Part shown: positions 7,214-13,964 of the stretch, piece after piece
Layout: every line of letters starts with the position of its first letter
Numbering within the stretch: position 1 is the first letter of the stretch
Assembly: GCA_024277405.1 (NCBI GenBank)
Contig: JAJRVI010000024.1
Location: 1 to 13,964 of the forward strand
From: Fidelibacterota bacterium
GTDB lineage: Bacteria > Bipolaricaulota > Bipolaricaulia > Bipolaricaulales > Bipolaricaulaceae
DNA length: 13,964 nucleotides
Direction of reading: 5' to 3'
Translations under genes and position numbers: made by a program
The notes under the pieces: model-generated
What the model saw: only the letters and a program-made list of their open reading frames with translations
Databases searched by the model: none
What the model was told of the DNA's origin: nothing

Positions 7214-7824
7214 CGCCTGAAGCTGAGTTCCTCCCCTTGCAGGAGACGACGGATGTTGCTCCTGTGAGTCCAGAACACGAACGCGGCCAATCCCACCGAG
7301 AGCCAAAGGAGCGCCGGGCCATAGGAAAGGCCGGTGAGGCGATCCAAGAGCAAGACCGCGAGGGGGAGTGCGGCCGCGGCGGAGAGCGAGCCCACCGACA
7401 CCGTCCTCGTGGCGAGGACGGCGACGGCGAACACGGCGGCACAGATCCCCACCGGAACCGGCATCAACCCCAAGAGCGCCCCGGCCCCCGTGGCCACGCC
7501 CTTCCCCCCGCGGAACCCGAGCCACGGGGTGAACACGTGTCCCAGGATCGCCGCCGTGCCGACCAAGATGCCCGCGTAAACGGGGTCGATCCCCCCCACA
7601 ACCCCGAGCCGGGATACCCAAGCGGAGGCCAGATACCCCTTGAGGACATCCACGATCCCCACCGGCAGGGCGGCCTTCCACCCGAGGACACGCCAGGCGT
7701 TGGTCATCCCCACGTTCCCCGAGCCGTGTTTCCGGATATCCACCCCGTGAAGGCGTCCCACCAGATACGCCGTGGGGATGGATCCCAGGGCGAAACCCAA
7801 CGCGACAGCCACGATGATCAACAT
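7201..7824 (-). CDS. plsY: Glycerol-3-phosphate acyltransferase PlsY
   Basis: Transfers the acyl group from acyl-phosphate (made by PlsX) to glycerol 3-phosphate, the first membrane step of phospholipid synthesis. It is 207 residues, typical for the family, with about five hydrophobic membrane segments. The two family motifs are clear: HGSGNVGMTNAWRVLG near residues 32-47, and GHVFTPWLGFRGGKGVAT in the middle. The C-terminus ends in a short basic tail (RRGRR). The ATG at 7824 gives the canonical N-terminus. It lies eight bases after a -10 box, so the mRNA is predicted to be leaderless. The frame stays open upstream, but that extension would run through the promoter. plsX is not in this window. 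Confidence 0.95.
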   Translation of the reverse strand: MLIIVAVALGFALGSIPTAYLVGRLHGVDIRKHGSGNVGMTNAWRVLGWKAALPVGIVDVLKGYLASAWVSRLGVVGGIDPVYAGILVGTAAILGHVFTPWLGFRGGKGVATGAGALLGLMPVPVGICAAVFAVAVLATRTVSVGSLSAAAALPLAVLLLDRLTGLSYGPALLWLSVGLAAFVFWTHRSNIRRLLQGEELSFRRGRR

Positions 7825-7832
7825 GCCGTTCG

Positions 7833-7861
7833 ATATTAAGCCGCCCCCGGGACGTGTCCAA
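7833..7861 (-). promoter_or_regulatory. Sigma70-type promoter of plsY
   Basis: On the minus strand, TTGGAC (7861-7856) and TAATAT (7838-7833) are 17 bases apart, a near-consensus arrangement. Transcription is predicted to start at about 7826, on or one to two bases before the ATG at 7824. Confidence 0.7.
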
Positions 7862-7916
7862 CAAGATTTCCCCTTACCCGTTAAACTCGGGGGGTCAGAA
7901 ATCGGGGGTGCCCCCA

Positions 7917-7932
7917 GGGAGGAGGTAGGAGG
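7917..7932 (+). promoter_or_regulatory. Double ribosome-binding site deciding the TTG start of the M3 peptidase gene
   Basis: GGGAGGAGGT (7917-7926) and a second AGGAGG (7927-7932) stand 10 and 4 bases before a TTG at 7937. No ATG or GTG lies nearby in frame downstream until well inside the protein, so these sites support the TTG. Confidence 0.6.
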
Positions 7933-7936
7933 ACTG

Positions 7937-9643
7937 TTGCACATCGAGGGACTTCCGCGCGAATACCCACGGCGCTATCTGCCGGAGGATCTCCGGGTCT
8001 CCGCTTGGGAGGATGTGGAGCCCTTCTTCCGGGAGCTGGGATCGCGTCCCCTGGGGACCGCGGCGGAGGCCGAGTCCTGGCATCGGGACCTATCGGAACT
8101 CCTCTCCGCCGTGCTCGAGGAGCGCAGCATCCGCTATATCCACATGACCTGCGATACGACCGACCAGCGGGCCGAACAACTCTACCTGCGGTTCGTGACG
8201 GAGATAGAACCGAAGATCAAAGCGGCGTTGCAACGGCTTCACGAGAGGTTCGTCGGCAGCCCGGCCGCGGCGGCCTTGCCGGGGGACCGGTACTTCGTCC
8301 TCGTCCGCTCCTTCAGGAACGCGGTCGAGCTCTTCCGGGAGGAAAACATCCCCCTCGAGGTCGAGGAGAACCGGCTCTCCCAGCGCTATCAGAAGATCGC
8401 CGGGGCGATGACGGTGGAGTTCCGGGGGAAGGAGCTCACTCTCCAACAGGCGGCGAGATACCTCGAAGACCCGGATAGAGATGTCCGGAGGGAGGTCTGG
8501 GAACGGATCGCGGAGCGGAGGCTCCGGGACAAGGACGAGCTCGACGGGGTTTTCGACGAGCTCCTCTCGCTGAGGGAGAGGATCGCCGCCAACGCCGGGT
8601 TCCCCGACTACAGGGCTTACGCCTTCCGCAGGCGGGAGCGATTCGACTACACTCCCGAGGACTGCCACGCCTTCCACGCCGCGGTGGAGCGTCACGTGGT
8701 TCCCCTGCTCATCCGGCTTCAGGAAAAAAGGAGGCGGGAGTTGGGGGTGGAGAAGCTCCGTCCGTGGGATCTGGATGTGGATCCCACGGGGACCCCCCCG
8801 CTCCGCCCGTTTGGGAATGCCGCGGAGCTCGTAGAAGGGGTGGGGGAGATCTTCCGCCGGCTGGATCCGGAACTCTCGGGGCTCTTTTCGTTGCTGCCGC
8901 GGTATGGCCTCCTGGACCTGGAATCCCGGGTGGGGAAGGCGCCCGGGGGATACCAAGCCACGTTGGCGGAGCGGAGGCTGCCGTTCATCTTCATGAACGC
9001 GGTGGGGCGCCACCGGGACCTCCGGACCCTCCTCCACGAGTCGGGCCATGCGTTCCACACCCTCCTCGCCCGGGAGGAGCCATTGGTGTTCCTGCGCCGG
9101 GCCCCGCTGGAGTTCGCCGAGGTGGCCTCAATGTCCATGGAGCTCCTCACCCATCCCCATTGGGAGGTGCTCTACTCCCCCGGGGATGCGGCCCGGGCAA
9201 GGCGCCAACACCTGGAGGGGATCGTGTCGCTTTTATGTTGGATCGCCACCGTGGACGCGTTCCAGCACTGGATCTACACCCATCCGCACCACACCCCCGA
9301 GGAAAGGGCGAAGGCCTGGACGGATCTCCGGTGGCGCTTCGGGGGGATCGTGGACTGGGAGGGGTATGAGGAGGCCCTGGGATGGGAATGGCACCGCCAG
9401 CTCCACATCTTCCTCCATCCCTTCTACTACATCGAGTACGGGATCGCCCAACTGGGGGCACTGGGGATCTGGGAGAGGGCCCGCCGAGATGGTGAAGAAG
9501 CGCTGCGTGCTTACAAGCACGCCTTATCCCTGGGAGGGACGAAGCCCCTCCCCGGACTCTTCACCGCCGCGGGGCTCGAGTTCGACCTCGGTGGGAGGGG
9601 CGTCTCCCGGGCGAGTTCGCTATTGCGGGAGGTCCTATGGTGA
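7937..9643 (+). CDS. M3-family zinc oligoendopeptidase (PepF-like)
   Basis: A cytoplasmic metallopeptidase that cuts short peptides, likely recycling peptides or signal-peptide remnants. It is 568 residues from TTG 7937, in the usual 560-600 range, with no signal peptide. The long helical N-terminal half leads to the catalytic motif LLHESGHAFH, with zinc ligands H367 and H371 and catalytic E368. The third ligand is the glutamate in the following APLEFAEVASMSMEL helix. The C-terminal HPFYYIEYGIAQLGAL stretch is typical of the PepF/M3_2 subfamily. In-frame ATGs upstream (7772, 7829) would place the N-terminus across the plsY promoter and are unlikely. The next gene starts 49 bases downstream and may share the transcript. 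The exact peptide specificity cannot be told. Confidence 0.9.
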   Translation: MHIEGLPREYPRRYLPEDLRVSAWEDVEPFFRELGSRPLGTAAEAESWHRDLSELLSAVLEERSIRYIHMTCDTTDQRAEQLYLRFVTEIEPKIKAALQRLHERFVGSPAAAALPGDRYFVLVRSFRNAVELFREENIPLEVEENRLSQRYQKIAGAMTVEFRGKELTLQQAARYLEDPDRDVRREVWERIAERRLRDKDELDGVFDELLSLRERIAANAGFPDYRAYAFRRRERFDYTPEDCHAFHAAVERHVVPLLIRLQEKRRRELGVEKLRPWDLDVDPTGTPPLRPFGNAAELVEGVGEIFRRLDPELSGLFSLLPRYGLLDLESRVGKAPGGYQATLAERRLPFIFMNAVGRHRDLRTLLHESGHAFHTLLAREEPLVFLRRAPLEFAEVASMSMELLTHPHWEVLYSPGDAARARRQHLEGIVSLLCWIATVDAFQHWIYTHPHHTPEERAKAWTDLRWRFGGIVDWEGYEEALGWEWHRQLHIFLHPFYYIEYGIAQLGALGIWERARRDGEEALRAYKHALSLGGTKPLPGLFTAAGLEFDLGGRGVSRASSLLREVLW

Positions 9644-9679
9644 TCCTGCGACCTCCGACTTGCCCCGCGGGCCGGGAGC

Positions 9680-9688
9680 AAAGGAGGT
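9680..9688 (+). promoter_or_regulatory. Strong ribosome-binding site
   Basis: AAAGGAGGT lies four bases before the ATG at 9693. It selects this start over the frame that continues upstream through the M3 peptidase gene. Confidence 0.8.
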
Positions 9689-9692
9689 GGAG

Positions 9693-10625
9693 ATGCGCGC
9701 GGTTGCGGTGGGATTTGTGTTCATTTTGGTAAGCCTTGTCGCTATCGGGAGCGGGAGCTACCGGGAACTGGCCCTGCGTTGGGCCCCGATCATCTACCAG
9801 GGGGCCGCGAGCGATCAGGACTATATCACCCGGGTGGACTTCGACGGGGACTGGGTTGGGAACAACAACTGGGAAAACCAGCCCACCGGGGACCTCTCGG
9901 CCTATGTCTACTACTCGGTGACCGAGACCGAAACCCATTACTTCATCTTCTATAGCCTCTTTCACCCCCGGGATTACGAGCCCCGGTGTTTCCCCTCCCT
10001 CTGTCACGAGAACGACCTGGAGTCGATCCAGCTCGCCGTCCGCAAGGACGGGAGCCCCTACGGGAAGCTCGAGGCCATGGAGACCCTGGCCCACAACCGC
10101 ATCTATCTCTACGTGGCTGATCATTCCGTGAAGCCGGGGTTCCTCCGGGTGAGAGGGAAAATCACGCTGGAAGAGGGGCGGCCGGTGATATACGTGGAGA
10201 CCTACGGCCACGGGATCTACGGCCACAGGATAAAGCTCAAGAAGGGGGCGATCGTCTACCGCCCCGGGGAGGCGGCGGAGGTCCCCGAGGGGATCCCCGG
10301 CGAGGCCACCTACGCCCTGATCTCCATCTACGACACCCTCTGGCAGCGCCGGGACGAGATCGGGCCGGGGAAGCTCTTCGACCAGCCGTTCGAGTATCGG
10401 GGGTCTGTGCTCCCCGCGGCCTTCGACGGGGACGACTGGGGCGAGGACAAGGCCAACACGCCCTGGGGCTACCCCCAAGCGCTGGGAAACCGGCTCTCCC
10501 GGGGCGACTGGTTCCTGGATCCAGCGGCCGCCCTCTCCTATCACGCGACCTTCCCGAAACCGTTCAGCCACAACTACCTATTCAACCCGTATCTCGCCGA
10601 TCTCGGCCTTTCGGGACGTGAGTAA
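9693..10625 (+). CDS. Secreted protein of unknown function
   Basis: I do not recognise a named family with certainty. The 310 residues begin with a signal peptide (MRAVAVGFVFILVSLVAIGSG). The mature part opens with LRWAPIIYQ and a DFDGDWVGNNNWEN segment (about 49-62), then beta strands rich in Tyr (AYVYYSV, THYFIFYSLFHP). Next comes a short loop with two cysteines (C98, C104) running straight into H105-E-N-D-L-E110, and a further QLAVRKDG strand. The order of aromatic strand, short loop, H-x-x-D-x-E, then strand recalls the GHRHDWE region of NPP1-type secreted proteins and the DWE region of Vps62/DUF946 proteins. That likeness is inference. The C-terminal half has GHGIYGHRI, several Asp/Asn-rich turns and a closing NPYLADLG. 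It may bind a metal through His/Asp/Glu. It is probably co-transcribed with the M3 peptidase. Confidence 0.7.
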   Translation: MRAVAVGFVFILVSLVAIGSGSYRELALRWAPIIYQGAASDQDYITRVDFDGDWVGNNNWENQPTGDLSAYVYYSVTETETHYFIFYSLFHPRDYEPRCFPSLCHENDLESIQLAVRKDGSPYGKLEAMETLAHNRIYLYVADHSVKPGFLRVRGKITLEEGRPVIYVETYGHGIYGHRIKLKKGAIVYRPGEAAEVPEGIPGEATYALISIYDTLWQRRDEIGPGKLFDQPFEYRGSVLPAAFDGDDWGEDKANTPWGYPQALGNRLSRGDWFLDPAAALSYHATFPKPFSHNYLFNPYLADLGLSGRE

Positions 10626-10722
10626 GGACCTGCTGCTCCGCGGAGAGGTGAAACCCCGGGATGCGGGAAGCTGTAAAATCCATGGGAATCAAAGATTTTT
10701 GGGGAAGGAGAGGTGAGGTCAG
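10626..10722 (+). promoter_or_regulatory. Intergenic region with possible promoter and ribosome-binding site for the DUF1573-rhodanese gene
   Basis: This 97-base gap holds a perfect 10-base palindrome CTCCGCGGAG (10636-10645), a good -10-like TAAAAT (10674-10679) without a matching -35, and a purine-rich GGAGAGGTGAGG just before the ATG at 10723. A promoter here is plausible but weakly supported. Confidence 0.4.
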
Positions 10723-11772
10723 ATGAGATCCATCGCGTTGGCGTTCCTTCTGGTCCTGCCCGCTATCGCCCTGGCGAGCCCGCGGATCGCGGTCGACAAC
10801 GCCGTCTACGACTTCGGGGAGATAAAGGAGGGAATGATCGTGGAGCACGCCTTCGTGATCCGCAACGAGGGCGATGCCCCCCTGGTCTTCACCCGTAAAC
10901 CCTACACCACCTGCGGTTGTACCGTGGCCGCGTTGCCGAAGGAGGTCCTCCAGCCCGGTGAATCACTGGAACTCGTCGCCACTTTCGACTCCAGCGGTTT
11001 CGGGGGCCGGCATGTACGCAAGGAGATCCGCGTTTACACCAACGACCCGCAGACCCCGGTGATGGTCCTCGCCCTCGTGGGCTATGTGCGCCCGGCCGAG
11101 CCACACGAGCGCTCCGCCTGGTATCTGAAGTACAACCTCTATCTGCTCGTCGATGTCCGTCCCCCTGAGGAATTCGCCAAAGCCCACCTGCTGGGGGCGA
11201 TCAATATCCCCTTCCACCAGCTCGCGGAAAAGATCAAGCAATTCCCGAGCACCGTTTTGATCTACCTCTACGACAACTCGGGGGAAACCGCGTCCCAAGC
11301 CGCCTCGATGTTGGTGCAGATGGGGTACCGGTTCGCCCGCTCCATCAACGGGGGGCTCGTGGCCTGGCAGTCCCGGTACGGAAACCTGTTCATCGAATTC
11401 GGCGAGGAGGGTCCATTCTCCTTCCGGGGGGAGCCCCGTGGCGGGAGCTATGCGGTGGACCCCCAGCAGTTGCTCTCCCGCTACGTCCTCATCATCGACG
11501 TGCGCCCCCCCGAGACGTTCGCCGCGGAACACCTCGTCGGGGCGCTCAACCTCGATCCCGGGGAGGTACCGCGGTGGATCGTGGACCACCTGCCCCGCAG
11601 CCTCCCACAAGGGGCAAGGCTGACCATTTGGTGCGTGGACGACGACGGGACCAAATCCTGTCCCACGGCCAAATATATCCGGTCCCAGGGATACGAGGCC
11701 GCCTGCATCCTAGGCGGGCTCGCCCAGTGGAAGCGCCGGTACGGGACCTTCATGCTCGTCTCGTCCGGGTGA
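10723..11772 (+). CDS. Exported DUF1573 protein with two tandem rhodanese domains
   Basis: The 349 residues start with a signal peptide (to about residue 19, ALAS). A DUF1573 domain follows (about 20-125), an immunoglobulin-like module with the family's TTCGCT motif; C64 and C66 are its cysteines. Then come two rhodanese domains. Rhodanese 1 (about 135-225) has the entry motif LVDVRPPEEF (D144), but its active loop reads YLYDNSGETAS, with D184 (or L182) where the catalytic cysteine belongs, and the domain has no cysteine at all. Rhodanese 2 (about 245-345) has IIDVRPPETF (D259) and keeps a cysteine at the loop position (C304 in IWCVDDDG), with a second at C313. The repeats align well, so they look like a duplication with one half decayed to a binding or structural role. 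Likely job: holding or passing sulfane sulfur or thiols outside the cytoplasm. The next gene encodes a thioredoxin-CcdA fusion. A terminator-like hairpin follows the stop. Confidence 0.88.
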   Translation: MRSIALAFLLVLPAIALASPRIAVDNAVYDFGEIKEGMIVEHAFVIRNEGDAPLVFTRKPYTTCGCTVAALPKEVLQPGESLELVATFDSSGFGGRHVRKEIRVYTNDPQTPVMVLALVGYVRPAEPHERSAWYLKYNLYLLVDVRPPEEFAKAHLLGAINIPFHQLAEKIKQFPSTVLIYLYDNSGETASQAASMLVQMGYRFARSINGGLVAWQSRYGNLFIEFGEEGPFSFRGEPRGGSYAVDPQQLLSRYVLIIDVRPPETFAAEHLVGALNLDPGEVPRWIVDHLPRSLPQGARLTIWCVDDDGTKSCPTAKYIRSQGYEAACILGGLAQWKRRYGTFMLVSSG

Positions 11773-11791
11773 AACCGTGGGGGGATGGTCG

Positions 11792-11827
11792 GGAAGGGGG
11801 CAGACATCCCTGCTCCCTTCCATCTTT
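11792..11827 (+). terminator. Strong hairpin after the DUF1573-rhodanese gene
   Basis: GGAAGGGGGCAG (11792-11803) pairs with CTGCTCCCTTCC (11810-11821) over 12 positions with a single G-U wobble and a six-base loop, followed by ATCTTT. It begins about 20 bases after the stop. The T run is short and interrupted, so it may be an efficient terminator or a partial one that lowers read-through into the next gene. Confidence 0.6.
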
Positions 11828-11923
11828 CCCGGGCCCGTTGGGTGAACGCGCGATGTGTCCGGCGATGCCCCATGGGGGCGCGATCGCGGGACGCAGGTCC
11901 ACGGGACAGATCCAGGGGGGACG

Positions 11924-13087
11924 ATGAAAACGAAGTCCATCGGCATCTCTCTGTGTATCCTGTTTTTCCTCTTCTCCCTCGTCGCTTCAGCGACCGAGCT
12001 CGTGTTCTTCCGTCGCCACGGGTGCTCCCATTGCGCCCGGATCGAGGACTTCCTGGAGGGGGAGCTCCTCCCCAGATACCCCCAGCTCGAGGTCCGCTAT
12101 TTCGAGGTGGATGAGCCCGAGGCCCAGGAGGTCCTCGCGAAGCTCCTCCGGGCCTATGGAATAGACCTCAAGCTGGAGGAGCTCTATACCCCCCTTATCT
12201 TCGTGGGGGACTACGCCCTTATCGCCACCGGCGGGCTCGCCGGGGGGCTACGGGTCTACGGCATGGAGCCCGAGCCTTTCTCCGCGGCGGGACCGGCCGA
12301 GGAGCTCGTGCTGGAGGACGCCGTGCGGATGGCCATCGAGGCCGACGCCCCCTCCCCCCTCTCCCGGATAGAAGGGGGCGAAGGGCCGGGCCTCGCCGAG
12401 GCCCTCACCATCCCGGCGTTGGTGTTGGCCGCGGCGGCGGATTCGGTGAACCCCTGTACCTTCGCGGTGCTGATCCTCCTCCTCGGCACCCTCCTCGTCG
12501 CCGGGAAGCGGGGGAGGATCATTTGGGTGGGGCTCTCCTTCATCGCTGCGATCTACATCTCGTACTTCTTGATGGGCCTCGGGATCTTCACCGCGATCCA
12601 AACGGCCGGAGTACAGCGGCCCTTCATCCTCACCGTATCGGCGCTCGCGATCCTACTGGGCCTGTGGAACATGAAGGATTACTTCGCCTATGGGAAATGG
12701 TTCACCATTGAGGTGCCACAACGTTGGCGCCCCATCGTGAAGAAGCTGACCAGCTCCGCGGTCACCATCCCCGGTGCCTTCGCCGTGGGGGTCCTGGACT
12801 CGTTCTTCCTCCTGCCCTGTTCCTCGGGGCCCTACATCGCCATACTCGCCCTTATCTCGAAGACGAGCACCCGCCTCCAGGGGATCGTATATCTCCTCTT
12901 CTACAACCTGATCTTCATCCTACCGCTCCTCGCCATCGTCCTGGGGATCCACTTCGGGTTCACCACCACCGCCCGGGCGGAGCGATGGCGCTCGGCCCGG
13001 CTGGGCACCCTGCACTTCGTGGCCGGCATGGTGATGTTCCTCCTGGGAACGGGGATGATCGTGGCGCTCCAGCTGGGGTACATCTGA
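11924..13087 (+). CDS. Exported thioredoxin-like domain fused to a CcdA/DsbD-type membrane electron carrier
   Basis: The 387 residues begin with a signal peptide (MKTKSIGISLCILFFLFSL...SA). A short thioredoxin-like domain follows (about 24-135) with a GCSHC motif, redox pair C34-C37, and a TPLIFVGDY strand that supplies the usual cis-proline region. After a linker come about six membrane segments (from about 160). Two of them carry the hallmark cysteines of the CcdA/DsbD transmembrane family: C178 in DSVNPCTF and C299 in LLPCSSGP. Such proteins pass electrons from cytoplasmic thioredoxin across the membrane to an outer thiol domain, here built in at the N-terminus. The likely client is the adjacent DUF1573-rhodanese protein, or other exported thiol proteins or cytochrome c assembly. 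The ATG at 11924 is chosen because it gives a clean signal peptide; an in-frame GTG at 11855 would not. The ribosome-binding site is weak (GGGGGGA). Confidence 0.88.
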   Translation: MKTKSIGISLCILFFLFSLVASATELVFFRRHGCSHCARIEDFLEGELLPRYPQLEVRYFEVDEPEAQEVLAKLLRAYGIDLKLEELYTPLIFVGDYALIATGGLAGGLRVYGMEPEPFSAAGPAEELVLEDAVRMAIEADAPSPLSRIEGGEGPGLAEALTIPALVLAAAADSVNPCTFAVLILLLGTLLVAGKRGRIIWVGLSFIAAIYISYFLMGLGIFTAIQTAGVQRPFILTVSALAILLGLWNMKDYFAYGKWFTIEVPQRWRPIVKKLTSSAVTIPGAFAVGVLDSFFLLPCSSGPYIAILALISKTSTRLQGIVYLLFYNLIFILPLLAIVLGIHFGFTTTARAERWRSARLGTLHFVAGMVMFLLGTGMIVALQLGYI

Positions 13088-13119
13088 GCCCCTCGGCTCC
13101 CGGGGGGTCCCCGGGGAAG

Positions 13120-13151
13120 AAAAAAAGGGGGCGCCGACCGGCGCCCCCTTT
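13120..13151 (-). terminator. Intrinsic terminator of the glutamate dehydrogenase gene
   Basis: AAAGGGGGCGCC (13124-13135) and GGCGCCCCCTTT (13140-13151) form a perfect 12-base stem with a GACC loop. Read on the minus strand, the stem is followed by seven T residues (13126-13120), about 20 bases after the stop. On the plus strand it could also help end the thioredoxin-CcdA transcript, though only three T residues follow there. Confidence 0.88.
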
Positions 13152-13171
13152 CCACGAAGATCGCGTACCGT

Positions 13172-13964
13172 TTACACCCAGCCGCGGAGCTTCATCGCCT
13201 CCACCACCCGGCTCACCGCCACGAGGTACGCTCCGAGCCGGTTGTGAACGTTGTGCTTAGTCGCTGCCTCGTGGACGGCGTGAAAGGCCGCGGTCATCTT
13301 CTGGTCCAGGAGCCTGTGTACCTCTTCCTCGGTCCAGTAGAAGTTATAGGCGTTCTGGACCTGCTCGAAGTAGGAGACGGTGACGCCGCCGGCGTTGCAG
13401 AGGAAGTCGGGGATGACATAGACGCCCCGCTGGTGGAGGATGACATCGGCCTCGGGGGTGGTGGGCCCGTTGGCGAGCTCGGCCACGATCTTGGCCCTGA
13501 TCCTGTCGGCGTTGGCCTCGGTGATCACGTTCTCCAGCGCGGCGGGGAACAACACCACCACGTCCAGCTCCAGGAGCTCCTCGTTGGAGACCTTCTCCGC
13601 TCCGGGGAAGCCGACCACGGTGCCGTTCTCCTGCTTGAATTTCAATACCTCTTCGAAGGGCAGCCCCTCGGGGCTGTAGATCCCGCCCTTGGAGTCGGAG
13701 ACCGCCACAACCTTCATCCCCAGGATCTCCACGGCGAGTTTATGGGCGAACTGGCCGGCGTTGCCGTAGCCCTGGATGGCGGCCGTGGCCCCTTTGAGAT
13801 CGATCCCCAGGACCTTGGCGGCCTCCCGCACGGTGTAGATCCCACCGCGGGCGGTGGCATCGCCGCGGCCGGCGGAGCCGCCCAGGGGCAGGGGCTTCCC
13901 GGTGATGACGCCCGGAGCGCTTCTGCCCACGATCTTCTCGTATTCATCCATCATCCAGGCCATG
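13172..13964 (-). CDS. gdhA: Glutamate dehydrogenase, C-terminal part; 5' end beyond the window
   Basis: Interconverts glutamate and 2-oxoglutarate plus ammonia with NAD(P), linking nitrogen and carbon metabolism in the cytoplasm. About 264 of the usual 415 residues are visible. The Met at the window edge is internal (MAWMMDEYE is a conserved mid-protein helix), so the gene continues past 13964. Seen here are the VITGKP and GGSAGRGDATARGG substrate-domain motif, the dinucleotide-binding GYGNAG fingerprint, AVSDSKGG after the second strand, and the conserved IPDFLCNAGGVTVSYFEQVQN segment. The C-terminus AMKLRGWV is normal for the family. Cofactor preference cannot be settled from what is visible. 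A clear intrinsic terminator follows the stop. Confidence 0.95.
   Translation of the reverse strand, partial: MAWMMDEYEKIVGRSAPGVITGKPLPLGGSAGRGDATARGGIYTVREAAKVLGIDLKGATAAIQGYGNAGQFAHKLAVEILGMKVVAVSDSKGGIYSPEGLPFEEVLKFKQENGTVVGFPGAEKVSNEELLELDVVVLFPAALENVITEANADRIRAKIVAELANGPTTPEADVILHQRGVYVIPDFLCNAGGVTVSYFEQVQNAYNFYWTEEEVHRLLDQKMTAAFHAVHEAATKHNVHNRLGAYLVAVSRVVEAMKLRGWV

Noticed and set aside
7825..7944. Longer N-terminus for PlsY
   Set aside because: The extension would run through a near-consensus promoter and add 40 residues absent from typical PlsY proteins.
9048..9692. Upstream extension of the secreted-protein frame into the M3 peptidase gene
   Set aside because: The extension reads as low-complexity Ser/Gly/Pro/Arg sequence, while the ATG at 9693 has a strong Shine-Dalgarno site and opens a clean signal peptide.
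11855..11923. GTG start 69 bases upstream of the thioredoxin-CcdA ATG
   Set aside because: The added residues are polar and would bury the signal peptide, and no ribosome-binding site is visible there.
13091..13117. CG-rich palindromic stretch (CCCGGGGGGTCCCCGGGG) as a separate terminator for the thioredoxin-CcdA gene
   Set aside because: It can fold, but only runs of G and C pair, with several alternative registers and no T tract. The hairpin at 13124-13151 is far better.
1..13964. CRISPR arrays, tRNA or rRNA genes, insertion sequences, phage or defence genes
   Set aside because: I saw no regularly spaced repeats, cloverleaf pattern, transposase motif or defence-protein signature anywhere in the window.

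Overview
The window is GC-rich DNA packed with bacterial housekeeping genes on both strands. Every intergenic gap is under 200 bases. It carries 12 protein-coding genes, two of them cut by the window edges. I see no tRNA, rRNA, CRISPR array, insertion sequence or phage gene. GTG and TTG starts are common. Some genes have strong AGGAGG ribosome-binding sites, while others have a sigma70-type -10 box so close to the start codon that the mRNA would be nearly leaderless. The 6-phosphofructokinase carries a GGEGS nucleotide loop that I recall from Thermotoga-type enzymes. With the FeoAB, PlsY and glutamate dehydrogenase genes this fits a high-GC, possibly thermophilic and anaerobic bacterium. A deep-branching group such as Bipolaricaulota/Acetothermia is a guess only; nothing here fixes the taxonomy.

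Layout. Bases 1-1117 hold the 3' part of a gluzincin-type metallopeptidase-like gene and a small overlapping gene of unknown function; the reading frame in their junction is doubtful. Then pfkA (1161-2129) and a secreted protein with two polysaccharide-deacetylase-like domains (2217-4226), both on the plus strand. These converge on the feoA-feoB ferrous-iron operon (minus strand, 6427 to 4303). Divergent from feoA is a secreted N-acetylmuramoyl-L-alanine amidase (6557-7174), which converges on plsY (minus, 7824 to 7201). Divergent from plsY is an M3-family oligoendopeptidase (7937-9643), followed after 49 bases by a secreted protein of unknown function (9693-10625).

The most unusual block is 10723-13087. 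The first gene is an exported protein with a DUF1573 domain followed by two tandem rhodanese domains; the first rhodanese has lost its catalytic cysteine and the second keeps one. The second gene is an exported thioredoxin-like domain (CSHC) fused to a CcdA/DsbD-type transmembrane electron carrier. Together they suggest a membrane-anchored thiol or sulfane-sulfur relay outside the cytoplasm. A strong hairpin between them means they may be separate transcripts. The window ends in the C-terminal two-thirds of a glutamate dehydrogenase gene on the minus strand, with a textbook intrinsic terminator between it and the thioredoxin-CcdA gene.

Regulatory sequence is unusually readable because promoters stand out as AT-rich islands. 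There is a near-consensus promoter and an imperfect palindrome at feoA, a near-consensus promoter at plsY, and an extended -10 at the amidase gene. Most genes look like ordinary core metabolism, iron uptake, envelope and lipid synthesis. The novelty lies in the domain fusions, the initiation architecture and two unassigned secreted proteins.
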